From Acidihalobacter yilgarnensis (GTDB lineage: Bacteria; Pseudomonadota; Gammaproteobacteria; DSM-5130; Acidihalobacteraceae): a stretch of DNA of 64,000 nt. The stretch lies in contig NZ_CP017415.1 in NCBI RefSeq assembly GCF_001753245.1, positions 3,218,040 through 3,282,039 of the forward strand. Direction: 5' to 3'. Both the position numbers and the translations under genes were made by a program. The notes under the pieces are model-generated. The model was not told where the DNA came from. It searched no databases and saw nothing but the letters and a program-made list of their open reading frames with translations. Shown in pieces: positions 9,128-20,119 of the stretch (position 1 is the stretch's first letter; each line of letters starts with the position of its first letter).

Positions 9128-9736
9128 TCAGTCGCGTGGCGCGAAGACATCGTCCAGGGTCATATCGATCGCCTGTGTCAGACCATCGGTTGATGGTGCG
9201 AGCTTCATGGCGAGCAAACCGCCTTGTCAGACATCCCACAAGTAGGCTGCCAGTACCGCCGCATCCCGATCGCGCCGGACCGTGCCCTGCCACTGCGCAC
9301 GGGAAATCTGCAGCGCGACACGCACCCGCCACTCGGCCACGGATTCAGCCATGCGCGTCCGACAGTCTGGGCTCGCGCCTCCCAGCTCGGCGGCGAGATT
9401 GCCGATCAGACAGCCACGCAGGCCGTTGGCCTACAAGGCCAAGACGCGCGCTCGAAAATACCCGCGCAGAGCAGCCAGGGCATCATCGCCGGCGCGGGCG
9501 AAGTAAGCATCCCAGTCTGCAAACACACCCTCGGCGTAATGGCCAATGCTCTCCGCCGCAAAGGCATCCTTACTGGGGGAGTAGTGATAAAACGACCCCT
9601 TGGGCACGGCTTCCGCAGTCAACATATTCTGCAGGCCGGTTCCGTGATATCCGGTTTCACATAGGCTGGCCAGCCCGCGTTCAAGCAGGCGCTCCCGATT
9701 ACCGTGACTGCGCTTGGGTCGTGACATACAACGCAC
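9128..9736 (-). pseudogene. TetR-family regulator broken by two in-frame nonsense codons
   Basis: The first 101 residues form a TetR helix-turn-helix (LLERGLASLCETGYHGTGLQNMLTAE, then KGSFYHY). Translation stops at a TAG (9431-9433), but the same frame continues with the family's C-terminal pattern GLRGCLIGNLAAELGG to a second in-frame stop, TGA at 9227-9229, in the context LWDV-stop-QGGLLAMKL where relatives have Trp (TGG). It then runs to a stop at 9128-9130. Without these two codons the protein would have about 202 residues. The conserved sequence between stops suggests very recent decay; it may leave yqhD and the curA-like gene unregulated. Confidence 0.85.
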
Positions 9737-9846
9737 AATACGACCGGTCGTCTAGGAATAAAACCGGCGGTTCGTGACGTTTTACAACGCCTTGGCATGC
9801 CGTAAAGTAAAGTAAGCGGCTCGACCCACTAGCCGGGACACCCCGT

Positions 9847-10956
9847 ATGCAACAGGACTGCGTGATCATCGGTGCCGGCCTCAGCGGCCTGTACATCGCA
9901 CGGGCATTGGCGCTTGCCGGCGCGGACTTCACCGTTCTAGAAGCCCGCGAACGGGCCGGCGGGCGTATCCTCAGTCGAGCGCCGACACGACTGGCAGCGA
10001 CGGCAGATGCCCGCTTCGACCTCGGCCCGGCATGGGTATGGCCTCACTTCCAACCCCTGATGGACGAGCTGATCCAGGCGCTCGATCTACCGCTGTTTGC
10101 GCAGGCGATCGAGGGCGCGGGACTGTATGAGGACGCGTCGCAAGCCGAACCGCAGCGCATGGAAGGCCAGTCGCCGCACGGCGAATCGCGGCGAATCGCA
10201 GGTGGCGCCGGTCGCTTGATCGAAGCGCTATGCGCCAGCCTGCCAGCTGGACGAATGCTACTCGGGCACACCGCGACCCGCATCGAGGCCATCGCTGGCG
10301 GCGGCGTGGCGATACACCATCGCGACGCCACTGGCACCGCGATCCGGCAGGCGCGCCGGGTCGTGCTGGCCTTGCCGCCACGCCTGATCGCCTCGGAAAT
10401 CACCTTCGAGCCGCCCCTGCCATCCTCCTTGCAAAAACACCTGACCTCGACCCCCACCTGGATGGCCGCGCACGCCAAGCTCGTGGCCCTTTACGAACAC
10501 CCTTTCTGGCGCGAACAAGGGTTATCCGGCGAGGCCTTCAGTCGACGTGGGCCGCTGACCGAAATCTACGACGCCTCGCCGCACGAAGGCGGTCCCCACG
10601 CATTGTTCGGGTTCTACGGCGTGCCGGCGGCCGCACGCCGCGCACTCGGTCACGAGGCATTGATCGCCCGCGGGCTCGATCAGCTCGAACGTCTGTTCGG
10701 CCCGCAGGCCCGCACACCTATTGAATGCCTGATCAAGGACTGGAGTGAATCGCCCCTAACCGCGACCCCTGCAGATGAAGTCCCCCCGCCCGGACACCCC
10801 GACTACGGCCTGGGCGGCCTCGGCCGCTCGCTGTGGGACGGGCGCCTACTATTCGCGGGCACCGAATCCGCCGAACGCAACGGTGGCTATCTTGAGGGTG
10901 CAGTCGAAGCGGGCGTAGAAGTGCTCGCGCTACTCGATGACCTCAACACCCAATAA
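9847..10956 (+). CDS. Flavin-dependent amine oxidase family protein
   Basis: 369 residues. The N terminus has the FAD-binding Rossmann motif (VIIGAGLSGLYIARAL) followed by LEARERAGGRI, and the C terminus has the second FAD motif LLFAGTESAERNGGYLEGAVEAG typical of monoamine oxidases and related flavoproteins. No signal peptide is seen. The substrate is unknown. It is transcribed away from the broken TetR gene. Confidence 0.88.
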   Translation: MQQDCVIIGAGLSGLYIARALALAGADFTVLEARERAGGRILSRAPTRLAATADARFDLGPAWVWPHFQPLMDELIQALDLPLFAQAIEGAGLYEDASQAEPQRMEGQSPHGESRRIAGGAGRLIEALCASLPAGRMLLGHTATRIEAIAGGGVAIHHRDATGTAIRQARRVVLALPPRLIASEITFEPPLPSSLQKHLTSTPTWMAAHAKLVALYEHPFWREQGLSGEAFSRRGPLTEIYDASPHEGGPHALFGFYGVPAAARRALGHEALIARGLDQLERLFGPQARTPIECLIKDWSESPLTATPADEVPPPGHPDYGLGGLGRSLWDGRLLFAGTESAERNGGYLEGAVEAGVEVLALLDDLNTQ

Positions 10957-11180
10957 GCCCCTCAACTCCTCCTCATCATACGACCCGCAGCCTAACGTCA
11001 CGGCTCCTTCTCTCAATGATTCGGATGATGCACCCGAGAACCGTCAGCCTCGAAGCCCCCCTCGTCGAGTGCAGTCGGGGCAAGCCAAGTACGCAGCCGC
11101 ACGACGCCCGAATACCTCCACTCAACTTTTGGTATACTCTTCAAACCTTATAAATTATATTCATAATAGAGGTTAAGAGC

Positions 11181-13535
11181 TTGTTTACAAAGGCGATAAG
11201 CCTAAACACCCTTAGCTGGGACGGGCAGAATACGGTGCGCATCCGAGCTGAGCAACTGCGCATCCTGTACGACGCAATGCCAATCGCCTTACTCGCTGCA
11301 TTGCTCAACGCCGCTGTTCTCGGCATCGTGCAAAGCCCCTTGATCCCCATGGAAATCATTTCCACCTGGCTGGGTGCCGTTGCGCTGCTCACGGCCTGGC
11401 GTTTTTTCGGCTACTACCGCTATACCCGCTACCCGCCACAGATATCCGAGCAATCGCGCTGGGTTGCGCGCCTCCTCGTCGAAGTGTTGTTTTCCGGTAT
11501 TTTATGGGGCGCGGCCGCCTTCCTCCTCTACCCACCCGACGACCCGCTGCACCAGATGTTTCTGATTTTCGTGCTCGCCGGTATGGGTGCAGGCGCAGTG
11601 ACCACGCTTTCGGCCATGTTCAGCGCCGCACTCGCCTATCTCATACCCGCCCTACTCCCGTTGATCGCCAGTCTGTTGCTCACGAGCAGCTCAGTGAGTC
11701 TGCCCATGGCCTTCATGGCGGCCTTGTTTCTGGTCATGGTCACGCTCTCCGCCCTGCGCGCGCGCAACACCCTCCTCGAACTGCTGCACGCGCGGGATTC
11801 ACAGATACAGGCCGACGCCGATCTGCGCCTTGCAGCCACCACCTTCCGCAGTCAGGAAGGCATTCTGATCACCGACCGTGCCGGATACGTTCTGCGCATC
11901 AATGAAGCGGCCAGCCGGTTGTCTGGCTACTCCGAGGAGGCGCTTGTCGGACGCCCGGCCCGTGAGCTGCTATCGACCGACGAGGCCGGCGAAGCTGAGC
12001 GCCGTTCAATGATCAATGCACTTGAGCACAAAGGCTTCTGGGCTGGCGAATGTCGGCTCGTCACCCATGACGGGCGTCGTCTGCCGGTGAGCGCCACCGT
12101 GGCCGACGTACGCGATGAGAGCGGCGCGACGAGCCACTTTGTAGGTCATTTCCAGGATCTTTCGGCCTACAAACAGGCACAGGAAAATCTGGATTTTCAG
12201 ACGCATCATGACACGCTCACCGCCCTGCCCAACCGACGCCTGCTGAGCGAGCGTCTGGGTCGTGACCTTTCGCGGTGCCGTCGCCACGCTCGACATGGCG
12301 CCGCCGTATTTATCGATCTCGACCACTTCAAGCGCATCAACGACGCCCTCGGTCATCGTGTGGGCGATCACCTGCTCGAAGCCGTCGCACGCCGACTGAG
12401 CGAAAATATTCGCGACGAGGACACGGTCGCGCGCTTTGGCGGGGACGAATTCGTGGTCGTGCTCACCGGTCTCGACGCACAACTAGCACACGCGACCGAA
12501 CAGGCACGTCAGGCAGCAGATAAGCTCAGAGAAATCATCGCCGCCCCTTACCAGCACCAGGGCAACCCTTTGCACCTGACCGCGAGCCTCGGCATCGCCA
12601 TCTATCCAGTGGATCGCGAGGACGCAGAAACCGTACTGACACGCGCCGATACCGCTCTTTACCAGGTCAAGGAACGCGGGCGCAACGGCCTGGCCTTCTA
12701 CCAGCCCGGCATGCTTGACGCCGTGCGCACCCGCTTGAGCATCGAAAATGCCCTGCGCCATGCATTGGAAGAGGATGAATTCGAGTTGGTCTTCCAACCC
12801 CAGGTCGATTCCGACAGCCGACCGGTCGGTGTCGAGGCACTGCTGCGCTGGAATCGCCCCGGATACGGCCGCGTCATGCCCGCCGAGTTTATCCCCGTGG
12901 CCGAGGACAGCGGCCTGATCCTACCGGTCGGCAATTGGGTGCTGCGCACGGCCTGCGCGACGCTTTCCCGCTGGCGTCATCTCATGCCCGGCAACCCAAC
13001 CCTGCCGCTATCGGTCAACGTCAGCCCCCGCCAGTTCTTCCAGGCGGACTTCGTCCCGCACGTGCTCGACTGCCTCGGCACATACGGTCTGAGCGGCAAC
13101 CATCTCGAATTGGAACTGACCGAGAGCGTGCTCCTCGACGACATCGTGGAAACGCGCAGCAAGATGCGTGAACTCGCCGGGCATGGTATCCGCTTCGCCC
13201 TAGACGATTTCGGTACCGGCTATTCTTCGCTGCGCTATTTGCAGCAACTCCCCATCACCACCTTGAAGATCGACCAATCCTTCGTGCGCGAGCTGCGCAC
13301 GAACGACGACAATACGGCCATCATCCGATCGATTCTGTCGGTGGCACAACATCTCGGGTTGAAGGTGGTGGCCGAAGGTGTGGAAACGGATGCGCAGGCG
13401 CGCCTGCTGGATGACCTCGGTTGTCGCATACATCAGGGCTACCGTTACAGCGTGCCGATTGGCGAACGGGAATTTCTCGCCTGGATCGGTTCCCGAGGTG
13501 CCGGTCGGCAGACCCGGGAACCAGCGACACGTTAG
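11181..13535 (+). CDS. Membrane-bound PAS-GGDEF-EAL signalling protein
   Basis: 784 residues from a TTG start preceded by an AGAGGT ribosome-binding site. Order: about six membrane helices (MASE-like, residues 35-195), a PAS domain (about 215-325), a GGDEF domain with intact RFGGDEFVVVL (about 345-500) and an EAL domain with EALLRWN, DDFGTGYSSL, KIDQSFVR and EGVET (about 515-765). Both catalytic signatures are intact, so it could make or break down cyclic di-GMP. It may sense a ligand through the PAS or membrane domain. Confidence 0.92.
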   Translation: MFTKAISLNTLSWDGQNTVRIRAEQLRILYDAMPIALLAALLNAAVLGIVQSPLIPMEIISTWLGAVALLTAWRFFGYYRYTRYPPQISEQSRWVARLLVEVLFSGILWGAAAFLLYPPDDPLHQMFLIFVLAGMGAGAVTTLSAMFSAALAYLIPALLPLIASLLLTSSSVSLPMAFMAALFLVMVTLSALRARNTLLELLHARDSQIQADADLRLAATTFRSQEGILITDRAGYVLRINEAASRLSGYSEEALVGRPARELLSTDEAGEAERRSMINALEHKGFWAGECRLVTHDGRRLPVSATVADVRDESGATSHFVGHFQDLSAYKQAQENLDFQTHHDTLTALPNRRLLSERLGRDLSRCRRHARHGAAVFIDLDHFKRINDALGHRVGDHLLEAVARRLSENIRDEDTVARFGGDEFVVVLTGLDAQLAHATEQARQAADKLREIIAAPYQHQGNPLHLTASLGIAIYPVDREDAETVLTRADTALYQVKERGRNGLAFYQPGMLDAVRTRLSIENALRHALEEDEFELVFQPQVDSDSRPVGVEALLRWNRPGYGRVMPAEFIPVAEDSGLILPVGNWVLRTACATLSRWRHLMPGNPTLPLSVNVSPRQFFQADFVPHVLDCLGTYGLSGNHLELELTESVLLDDIVETRSKMRELAGHGIRFALDDFGTGYSSLRYLQQLPITTLKIDQSFVRELRTNDDNTAIIRSILSVAQHLGLKVVAEGVETDAQARLLDDLGCRIHQGYRYSVPIGEREFLAWIGSRGAGRQTREPATR

Positions 13536-14395
13536 AGGCTACCGGCAGGCACCGGCTGATTCGCCCCCGGCATACCGGGCAGCTTGAGCAGTGTGGCGAT
13601 AAAGCGCATCAGGTCGCCGTTGGAGTAGCTGCTGGCATCGGGGATACGCGCCCAGATATGGTCGCGCGGACCGACGATCACCATCTCGTCGTGATCAACC
13701 ACGTGGTAATCCGGCTTGTACTGACTGGCCAGCGGATTGACCGCCGTCGCGTAGAGATATTCCCCATGCTGTCGCTGTGCGGCAGCCAGCTTGGCGTATT
13801 CAGCGGCGCCGATCTGACGATAGCGAACACCATAACCGTCGGTCACGAGCTTGCGCATCGTGGCAGGATCGGCCGTCAGGAACCGCCACTCCGCGGTCAC
13901 CGGGTTCAGCCCGGCAATCTGCTTGATAAAGGCGCTCATTTCACTCGGCCCGGTATGTGCCGGATCGACGTTGTAAGACACGAAGACGACATGTTTCCCC
14001 AGCAGACCGTCGTTATGGAGTTCCTGGTAAAGATTCATCAGGTTGGAGACGACCAGCGGGCTGTAGTGATTACCCAGCGGCGACAGGAAGGTCACGATAC
14101 GTACCTTGCCAAGCAGATCCTGTGTAGTCACCGACTTGCCGTTCTGATCCACGAAGCCCTTGACGGCGGGCGCGAGCGGGCCACGCTTGAGCGCCATCGG
14201 CGGGCCTTCCGCCCGCACCGCGGCCTGGGCCTGCTGTGCCTTCGAGGCCGTCGAGTGTAAGTGCACAATCCCCAGAATACTGGTGAATGCCGATCCAATC
14301 AGCAGCCCTATGAACACGCCGATACCAGCGCTGTACCAGAATCCCTGCCGGTCGGCGTCGGTACGCAAAATCGATCCGAAGATGCGCATATTCAT
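13532..14395 (-). CDS. SCO1/SenC-like protein lacking the copper-binding cysteines
   Basis: 287 residues with one N-terminal membrane anchor (about 20-45) and a thioredoxin-like SCO fold matching its upstream neighbour along most of its length (KGFVDQNGKSVTTQDLLGKVRIVTFLSPLG...). Where SCO proteins have CxxxC, this one has SPLGNHYSPLV, with no cysteine. It therefore cannot bind copper in the usual way and may be a scaffold or have a new role. The start overlaps the neighbouring SCO gene by 4 bases (ATGA); it overlaps the GGDEF-EAL gene end by 4 bases. Confidence 0.8.
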   Translation of the reverse strand: MNMRIFGSILRTDADRQGFWYSAGIGVFIGLLIGSAFTSILGIVHLHSTASKAQQAQAAVRAEGPPMALKRGPLAPAVKGFVDQNGKSVTTQDLLGKVRIVTFLSPLGNHYSPLVVSNLMNLYQELHNDGLLGKHVVFVSYNVDPAHTGPSEMSAFIKQIAGLNPVTAEWRFLTADPATMRKLVTDGYGVRYRQIGAAEYAKLAAAQRQHGEYLYATAVNPLASQYKPDYHVVDHDEMVIVGPRDHIWARIPDASSYSNGDLMRFIATLLKLPGMPGANQPVPAGSL

Positions 14396-15204
14396 GCTCC
14401 ATTGGCCTTGAGCAGGCCTTCGATTTTCTTCAGTATCACCGGCACCGGCACCGTATCGGCATCGTTCATCACGTAGCGCACGTTACCGTGTGGGCCGACC
14501 AGAATCAGCGAGCTGCTGTGGGTCACGTCGAAATCGGGATTGACCTTGTTGGCCAGCTTGTTCTGCATGTTGGGCATGTAATTGTACGTACCTGCCTTCT
14601 GCTGTTCGGCGAAAATCTTGTTCTCCGCCTCCAGCGAGATCATCTGGAAATACTCATGGTATCCATCGCGGACAACCCGGCTCATCGCTGCGGGGCTGGC
14701 GGTCAAAAATTGCCACGTCGGGCTTTTCGGATCGCCGCCATATTCGCGCATGAAGGCAGCCATTTCGGCCGGTGAAGTCTTACCCGCAGCCACGTTGAAG
14801 GACACCATCCGCACGCGGTCAGCGAGCCCGGCCTGTTTCACCTGCTGTTCGAGATCCACGATGTGCGAGGCGATCACCGGGCACATGCTCGAACATAGCG
14901 GAAACAAGAAAGACACCACGCGAACTTTGCCATCGAAGGCGCTGGATGAAATCTTGTCTCCATTCTGATTGACGAAGCCCGTATAGCTCGGTGCTTTGAA
15001 GATAACGTCCGGGACGTCACGGGCAAGGCGAGCCGTGGGGTGCGGATGGAGCGGCGGTGGCGCGGGCCCGAGCGACAGCAGTGCCGAAAAGGCGAGCATC
15101 GTGATGAAGCCAACAAGGCTGCCGAGACCCAAGCCCAACAGATGCGCGCGCCCCAATCTGGCGACGGGCGCCGGCGCGGGTTTATCCGATACCCATTCTG
15201 ACAC
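14392..15204 (-). CDS. SCO1/SenC copper-binding protein
   Basis: 270 residues with an N-terminal membrane helix (about 22-48) and a periplasmic SCO domain. The copper site is intact: CSSMC in FLFPLCSSMCPVI and a downstream His in THSSSLILVGP. SCO proteins insert copper into the CuA site of cytochrome c oxidase or act as thiol-disulfide redox proteins. An insertion of about 40 residues between the YHEYF segment and the His is longer than usual. Co-transcribed with the cysteine-free paralogue downstream. Confidence 0.88.
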   Translation of the reverse strand: MSEWVSDKPAPAPVARLGRAHLLGLGLGSLVGFITMLAFSALLSLGPAPPPLHPHPTARLARDVPDVIFKAPSYTGFVNQNGDKISSSAFDGKVRVVSFLFPLCSSMCPVIASHIVDLEQQVKQAGLADRVRMVSFNVAAGKTSPAEMAAFMREYGGDPKSPTWQFLTASPAAMSRVVRDGYHEYFQMISLEAENKIFAEQQKAGTYNYMPNMQNKLANKVNPDFDVTHSSSLILVGPHGNVRYVMNDADTVPVPVILKKIEGLLKANGA

Positions 15205-15401
15205 TGGTAATCCTCCTGAACTGATTCGTAGGTGGCCATCTTCGCCTCACGCCGTTGGCAACGGGGTGGCCCGCGCCGTCTGCCGCGGCGCTGTTCGAGC
15301 GACTATAGGGTGGGTTTGGCCATCGATACAGTGACAAAGTGTCGCATGCGAAGTTTCGCCTGAAATATCGCGACGGCATCTTAACCCGAGATGGCGGGAT
15401 A

Positions 15402-15425
15402 CCGCTGGCGGTCTCCCGCCAGCGG
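15402..15425 (-). terminator. Strong hairpin after the 187-residue membrane-protein gene
   Basis: A perfect 10-bp inverted repeat (15402-15411 and 15416-15425) with a TCTC loop lies 8 bases past the stop of the gene ending at 15434. No run of T follows, so it may be a weak terminator or an mRNA-stabilising hairpin ahead of the SCO genes. The rest of 15205-15433 holds no gene that I can see. Confidence 0.5.
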
Positions 15426-15433
15426 CGACGGGA

Positions 15434-15997
15434 TCACCAGTTGCCGGAAATGATCGCGGCCAATATCCAGGTGGTGCTGTCCAGGATCAGGAAACCGGCG
15501 ATGACCGCCGAGCCCAATGCCAAACCGCTCAGCAACATGTAGGCCGTGGCCACCTCCTGCGGCAGGTGATCGTGGATATATCGCCGATCCGCGGTACGCA
15601 GGATATTCGGCACGATGCGCTTACCCGGTAGCGGCGCGGCACCGCTCCGACGCAGGGTGCGCAGGTAGAGCGACAACGCCAGACTGATTTCGATCGCGCC
15701 CAGGACGACGGCCACCTCGGCCAAAATCCACTTTGAGAGCATCTCCGTCGAACGCAGGTAGTCTCTCGCATCGAGGCGTTGCGTCTGGTCCTGGCTTTCC
15801 CAGCCAACCTGCGGACCCGTGGGCACCTCAGGGGCCTTCTGCAAACCCTGCAGACTGGCGACAGCAAAGACCAACGTCAGTGCAAAAGCAAAGGCCACGA
15901 AGGCCAACCAGAAATTACGCACGCGTCTGACCGCGCGCAGATCGGCATCACCCGAGCCACCCGCCGCACCGGGCATGACCTGTTCTTGACTGATCAT
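15434..15997 (-). CDS. Membrane protein of unknown function
   Basis: 187 residues, not recognised. Three hydrophobic segments are seen: residues about 28-50, 88-112 and 150-185. Between the first two lies a polar, probably periplasmic stretch. No known motif or signature residues. It precedes the two SCO genes on the same strand with about 230 bases between, so a link to respiratory oxidase assembly is possible but only suggested by position. Confidence 0.6.
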   Translation of the reverse strand: MISQEQVMPGAAGGSGDADLRAVRRVRNFWLAFVAFAFALTLVFAVASLQGLQKAPEVPTGPQVGWESQDQTQRLDARDYLRSTEMLSKWILAEVAVVLGAIEISLALSLYLRTLRRSGAAPLPGKRIVPNILRTADRRYIHDHLPQEVATAYMLLSGLALGSAVIAGFLILDSTTWILAAIISGNW

Positions 15998-16208
15998 CTC
16001 ATTCTCTCCCTGATAGCCTGAATTATGTTTTCATGCCGTCAGACCCATCTGTTGGCTCCCCAAACGGCGAACGACAGTATATGCCCGGCCGCGACGCCGA
16101 TTCCATCACCATGCCCGCCCTGGGGATGAACCTTTACGGGTTGGCAAATGACGGGCGCGGGTCTGGCGCGTGCGGCGGCAAAGAGGGCGATGTGCGGAGC
16201 AAGGCGGG

Positions 16209-16228
16209 GCGGGGCGGCGCCGCCCCGC
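16209..16228 (-). terminator. GC hairpin downstream of ureC
   Basis: A perfect 20-bp palindrome of G and C begins 8 bases after the ureC stop. No T run follows, so it may act as a weak or Rho-assisted terminator for the urease operon. The interval 15998-16208 between it and the next gene shows nothing else supportable. Confidence 0.45.
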
Positions 16229-16235
16229 ACACACC

Positions 16236-17937
<1,702 letters not shown>

Positions 17938-17941
<4 letters not shown>

Positions 17942-18249
17942 GCGTCCAGTGCTCCCATGATGCGTCCGTTGAAACCGTAGACCGTGCGCGTACCGGCCAG
18001 CGCGACCAGCTCAACTTCGCGCGTCTGCCCGGGCTCGAAGCGCACGGCGGTGCCGGCCGGAATGTTCAGCCGGAAGCCACGCGCGGCCTCCCGATCGAAG
18101 TCCAGCGCGGCGTTGGTCTCGTAGAAATGGTAATGCGAGCCGACCTGAATCGGGCGGTCGCCAGTATTGGCCACGCGCACAGTGAGCGTCTCGCGACCGG
18201 TGTTGATCTCGATCTCGCCTTCGGCGGGCAGCAGCTCTCCGGGAATCAT
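17938..18249 (-). CDS. ureB: Urease beta subunit
   Basis: 103 residues matching the whole urease beta chain: starts [16 protein letters not shown], with [21 protein letters not shown] and GKTR-like GQTREVELV followed by [10 protein letters not shown]. It packs against UreC in the (UreABC)3 enzyme. It overlaps ureC by ATGA and lies only 7 bases after cynS, so translation is probably coupled. Confidence 0.96.
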
Positions 18250-18256
18250 CGGCGGC

Positions 18257-18700
18257 TCACCATTTGCGATAAGGCAGGAATTTGCCGTTGTAGGTAATCT
18301 TCACGCGGTCGCCCTTGGGATCGGATACCCGCTCGATATCCAGCTCGAAATCGATAGCACTCATGATGCCGTCACCGAATTCCTCATGGATCAGCGCCTT
18401 GATGGTGCTGCCGTAGACCTGGGTGATTTCGTGCAGGCGATAGATCAGCGGGTCAGTGGGTACGTCGCTGTCCAGCGAGCCCTTGAGCGGAGACTCGGTC
18501 AGCGGTGCAACGTAGGCCGGATCGAGTCCGAGCAAGGCGACCGCGGCGGTGGCCTCGTCTTCGCTCATCGACTGCTGCCCCAACAGCGCGGAGGTGGTCC
18601 ATACGGGATGACGGCCTACAACCTTGGCGAGCGCGGCCCAGGTCAAGCCCTTGGCGCGTTTGGCCTCAAGCACGGCCTCGGTGACTTCTTCTCGATACAT
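18257..18700 (-). CDS. cynS: Cyanate hydratase (cyanase)
   Basis: 147 residues, slightly shorter than E. coli CynS (156). It has the N-terminal helical domain ([24 protein letters not shown]) and the catalytic C-terminal domain with the Arg and Glu in [11 protein letters not shown] and the Ser in [10 protein letters not shown] expected for the cyanase active site. Cyanase converts cyanate and bicarbonate to ammonia and CO2. Its position between ureA (31-base gap) and ureB (7-base gap) is unusual; cyanate forms spontaneously from urea, so both enzymes would feed ammonia from the same substrate pool. Confidence 0.95.
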   Translation of the reverse strand: MYREEVTEAVLEAKRAKGLTWAALAKVVGRHPVWTTSALLGQQSMSEDEATAAVALLGLDPAYVAPLTESPLKGSLDSDVPTDPLIYRLHEITQVYGSTIKALIHEEFGDGIMSAIDFELDIERVSDPKGDRVKITYNGKFLPYRKW

Positions 18701-18731
18701 GCGAATGCTCCTGGGCTAACGTGTTGCCCCG

Positions 18732-19034
18732 TCAGGGGATCGGGTGATGCACGGTGACCAACTTGGTGCCGTCGGGGAACGTGGCCTCCACCTGGACCTC
18801 GGGGATCATTTCCGGGATACCCTCCATAACATCGTCGCGACCCAGTATGGTGGTCCCGTAATCCATCAGCTCGGCGACGGTCCGGCCGTCGCGGGCACCC
18901 TCCAGGATCGCGGCGCTGATGTAGGCGACCGCCTCCGGGTAGTTGAGCTTGAGACCGCGCGCCTTGCGCCGCTCCGCCAGTAGAGCCGCTGTGAACAGTA
19001 ACAACTTGTCCTTTTCCTTGGGCAGTAATTCCAC
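18732..19034 (-). CDS. ureA: Urease gamma subunit
   Basis: 100 residues covering the complete gamma chain: [44 protein letters not shown] and the C-terminal [18 protein letters not shown]. It is the small structural subunit of urease. Located 40 bases after ureD. Confidence 0.96.
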   Translation of the reverse strand: MELLPKEKDKLLLFTAALLAERRKARGLKLNYPEAVAYISAAILEGARDGRTVAELMDYGTTILGRDDVMEGIPEMIPEVQVEATFPDGTKLVTVHHPIP

Positions 19035-19074
19035 TTAAATCTCCTGGGTGATTCCGTTCCGGCCGCCGATCCGT

Positions 19075-19935
19075 TCAAGTACGCCAAATACGCGGCGGGC
19101 AGGCTGGGCGGTCGAAGACTCTCGGACGCAGCCATGCCCACAACGCTTCGAACCAAGCCCGCGCATCCGCAGCCTCGCCACCGAGACAACGCGCCACCAA
19201 CAAGCCATCCACCACCGTGACGCCGCCACGTCCAATCAGCGGCTCGCCTAACCCAGCTTCGAACAGGGCATCCATCTTGAAGCACTCGGGCACGGTACAT
19301 AATAATGTGGCGCTCACTGCATATCCCTGCAGGCCCCAGACCGCGGCGAGCAGAGGATCGCCGGTATCCAGCGCCAAGCGCTCGATCAGTAGCGGCCGGC
19401 CGTCGCGGCTCACCTCCAGCCGCTGACGCCAATACCCCCGTCCAAAGCCGGTGCCCGCCGCGGGACGACCGAGGCAGACGATCTCCCACCCCAGATACCG
19501 CGCGCCCCCCGTCAGTTCGACGTAGGTGGACAACTCGGCCCTAGCGTCTTCGAAAACGATCGTCTCCTGCGGCAACCATTCAAGCACGCCACCGGCTGCC
19601 ACCCGTAAATGCTGCGTCAAACGTGCGTGCGCCCGCGGGCTCGAATAAAATTTGCCGGCGGATGGCGTCGTCAACAACGCATGCGCACCAGGGTCAATCT
19701 GTACCTCGACCCGCAGGCGGTCGCCACCGACCACCCCCGCAGGCGGATGCAGCAGATAGGCATGGCAGACGTCGCCCTCGGGATGGAAAGGGCGTTGAAT
19801 CAGCAACGGACCGACGTGTTGCCGGTGCCGCACATAACTGCGACCGTCGCGCTGGCCGAAGGCGAGCGTCAGGCTCGCCTTCCAGCCTTCGCCCGCGATG
19901 CCATCCTCGGCCAGCATCTCGGCGGCGGCCGTCAT
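19075..19935 (-). CDS. ureD: Urease accessory protein UreD
   Basis: About 286 residues from the ATG at 19935; the frame is open to 20073, but that part lacks UreD similarity and contains the sigma-54 promoter. UreD motifs are seen: HPPAGVVGGDRLRVEV, TTPSAGKFYSS, LEWLPQETIVFEDA and SRDGRPLLIERLAL. UreD binds apo-urease and, with UreF and UreG, delivers nickel and CO2. No ureE, ureF or ureG is present in the window, so they must lie elsewhere. Confidence 0.94.
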   Translation of the reverse strand: MTAAAEMLAEDGIAGEGWKASLTLAFGQRDGRSYVRHRQHVGPLLIQRPFHPEGDVCHAYLLHPPAGVVGGDRLRVEVQIDPGAHALLTTPSAGKFYSSPRAHARLTQHLRVAAGGVLEWLPQETIVFEDARAELSTYVELTGGARYLGWEIVCLGRPAAGTGFGRGYWRQRLEVSRDGRPLLIERLALDTGDPLLAAVWGLQGYAVSATLLCTVPECFKMDALFEAGLGEPLIGRGGVTVVDGLLVARCLGGEAADARAWFEALWAWLRPRVFDRPACPPRIWRT

Positions 19936-20011
19936 ACGCCGCGCCTCCGCCGCCGTTTCCGTTGGGTCACACCCTGACTCCCGAACAATGTCTGCTGATG
20001 GAAGGGTATCC

Positions 20012-20027
20012 AGCAAGGTGCATGCCA
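20012..20027 (-). promoter_or_regulatory. Sigma-54 promoter of the urease operon
   Basis: On the minus strand the 16 bases read TGGCATGCACCTTGCT, with the invariant GG and GC exactly 10 bases apart (consensus TGGCACG-N4-TTGCW; one mismatch). It lies about 77 bases upstream of the ureD ATG and points toward it. Found by eye from the consensus; not tested against background. Confidence 0.75.
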
Positions 20028-20068
20028 CCCTGTATATGTGCAGGCAACACAGGAAGCCCGACGCCGCT

Positions 20069-20085
20069 CGCACAAAAATAGTGCG
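20069..20085. promoter_or_regulatory. NtrC-type enhancer site upstream of ureD
   Basis: CGCACAAAAATAGTGCG fits the GCAC-N7-GTGC core of NtrC sites, about 60 bases upstream of the sigma-54 promoter. The two bases flanking the core differ from the best consensus, so it would be a weaker site than those at glnK and aapJ. Confidence 0.65.
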
Positions 20086-20119
20086 CTAGGGGACTGGCGG
20101 CACAAACCCAAGGCACGCG

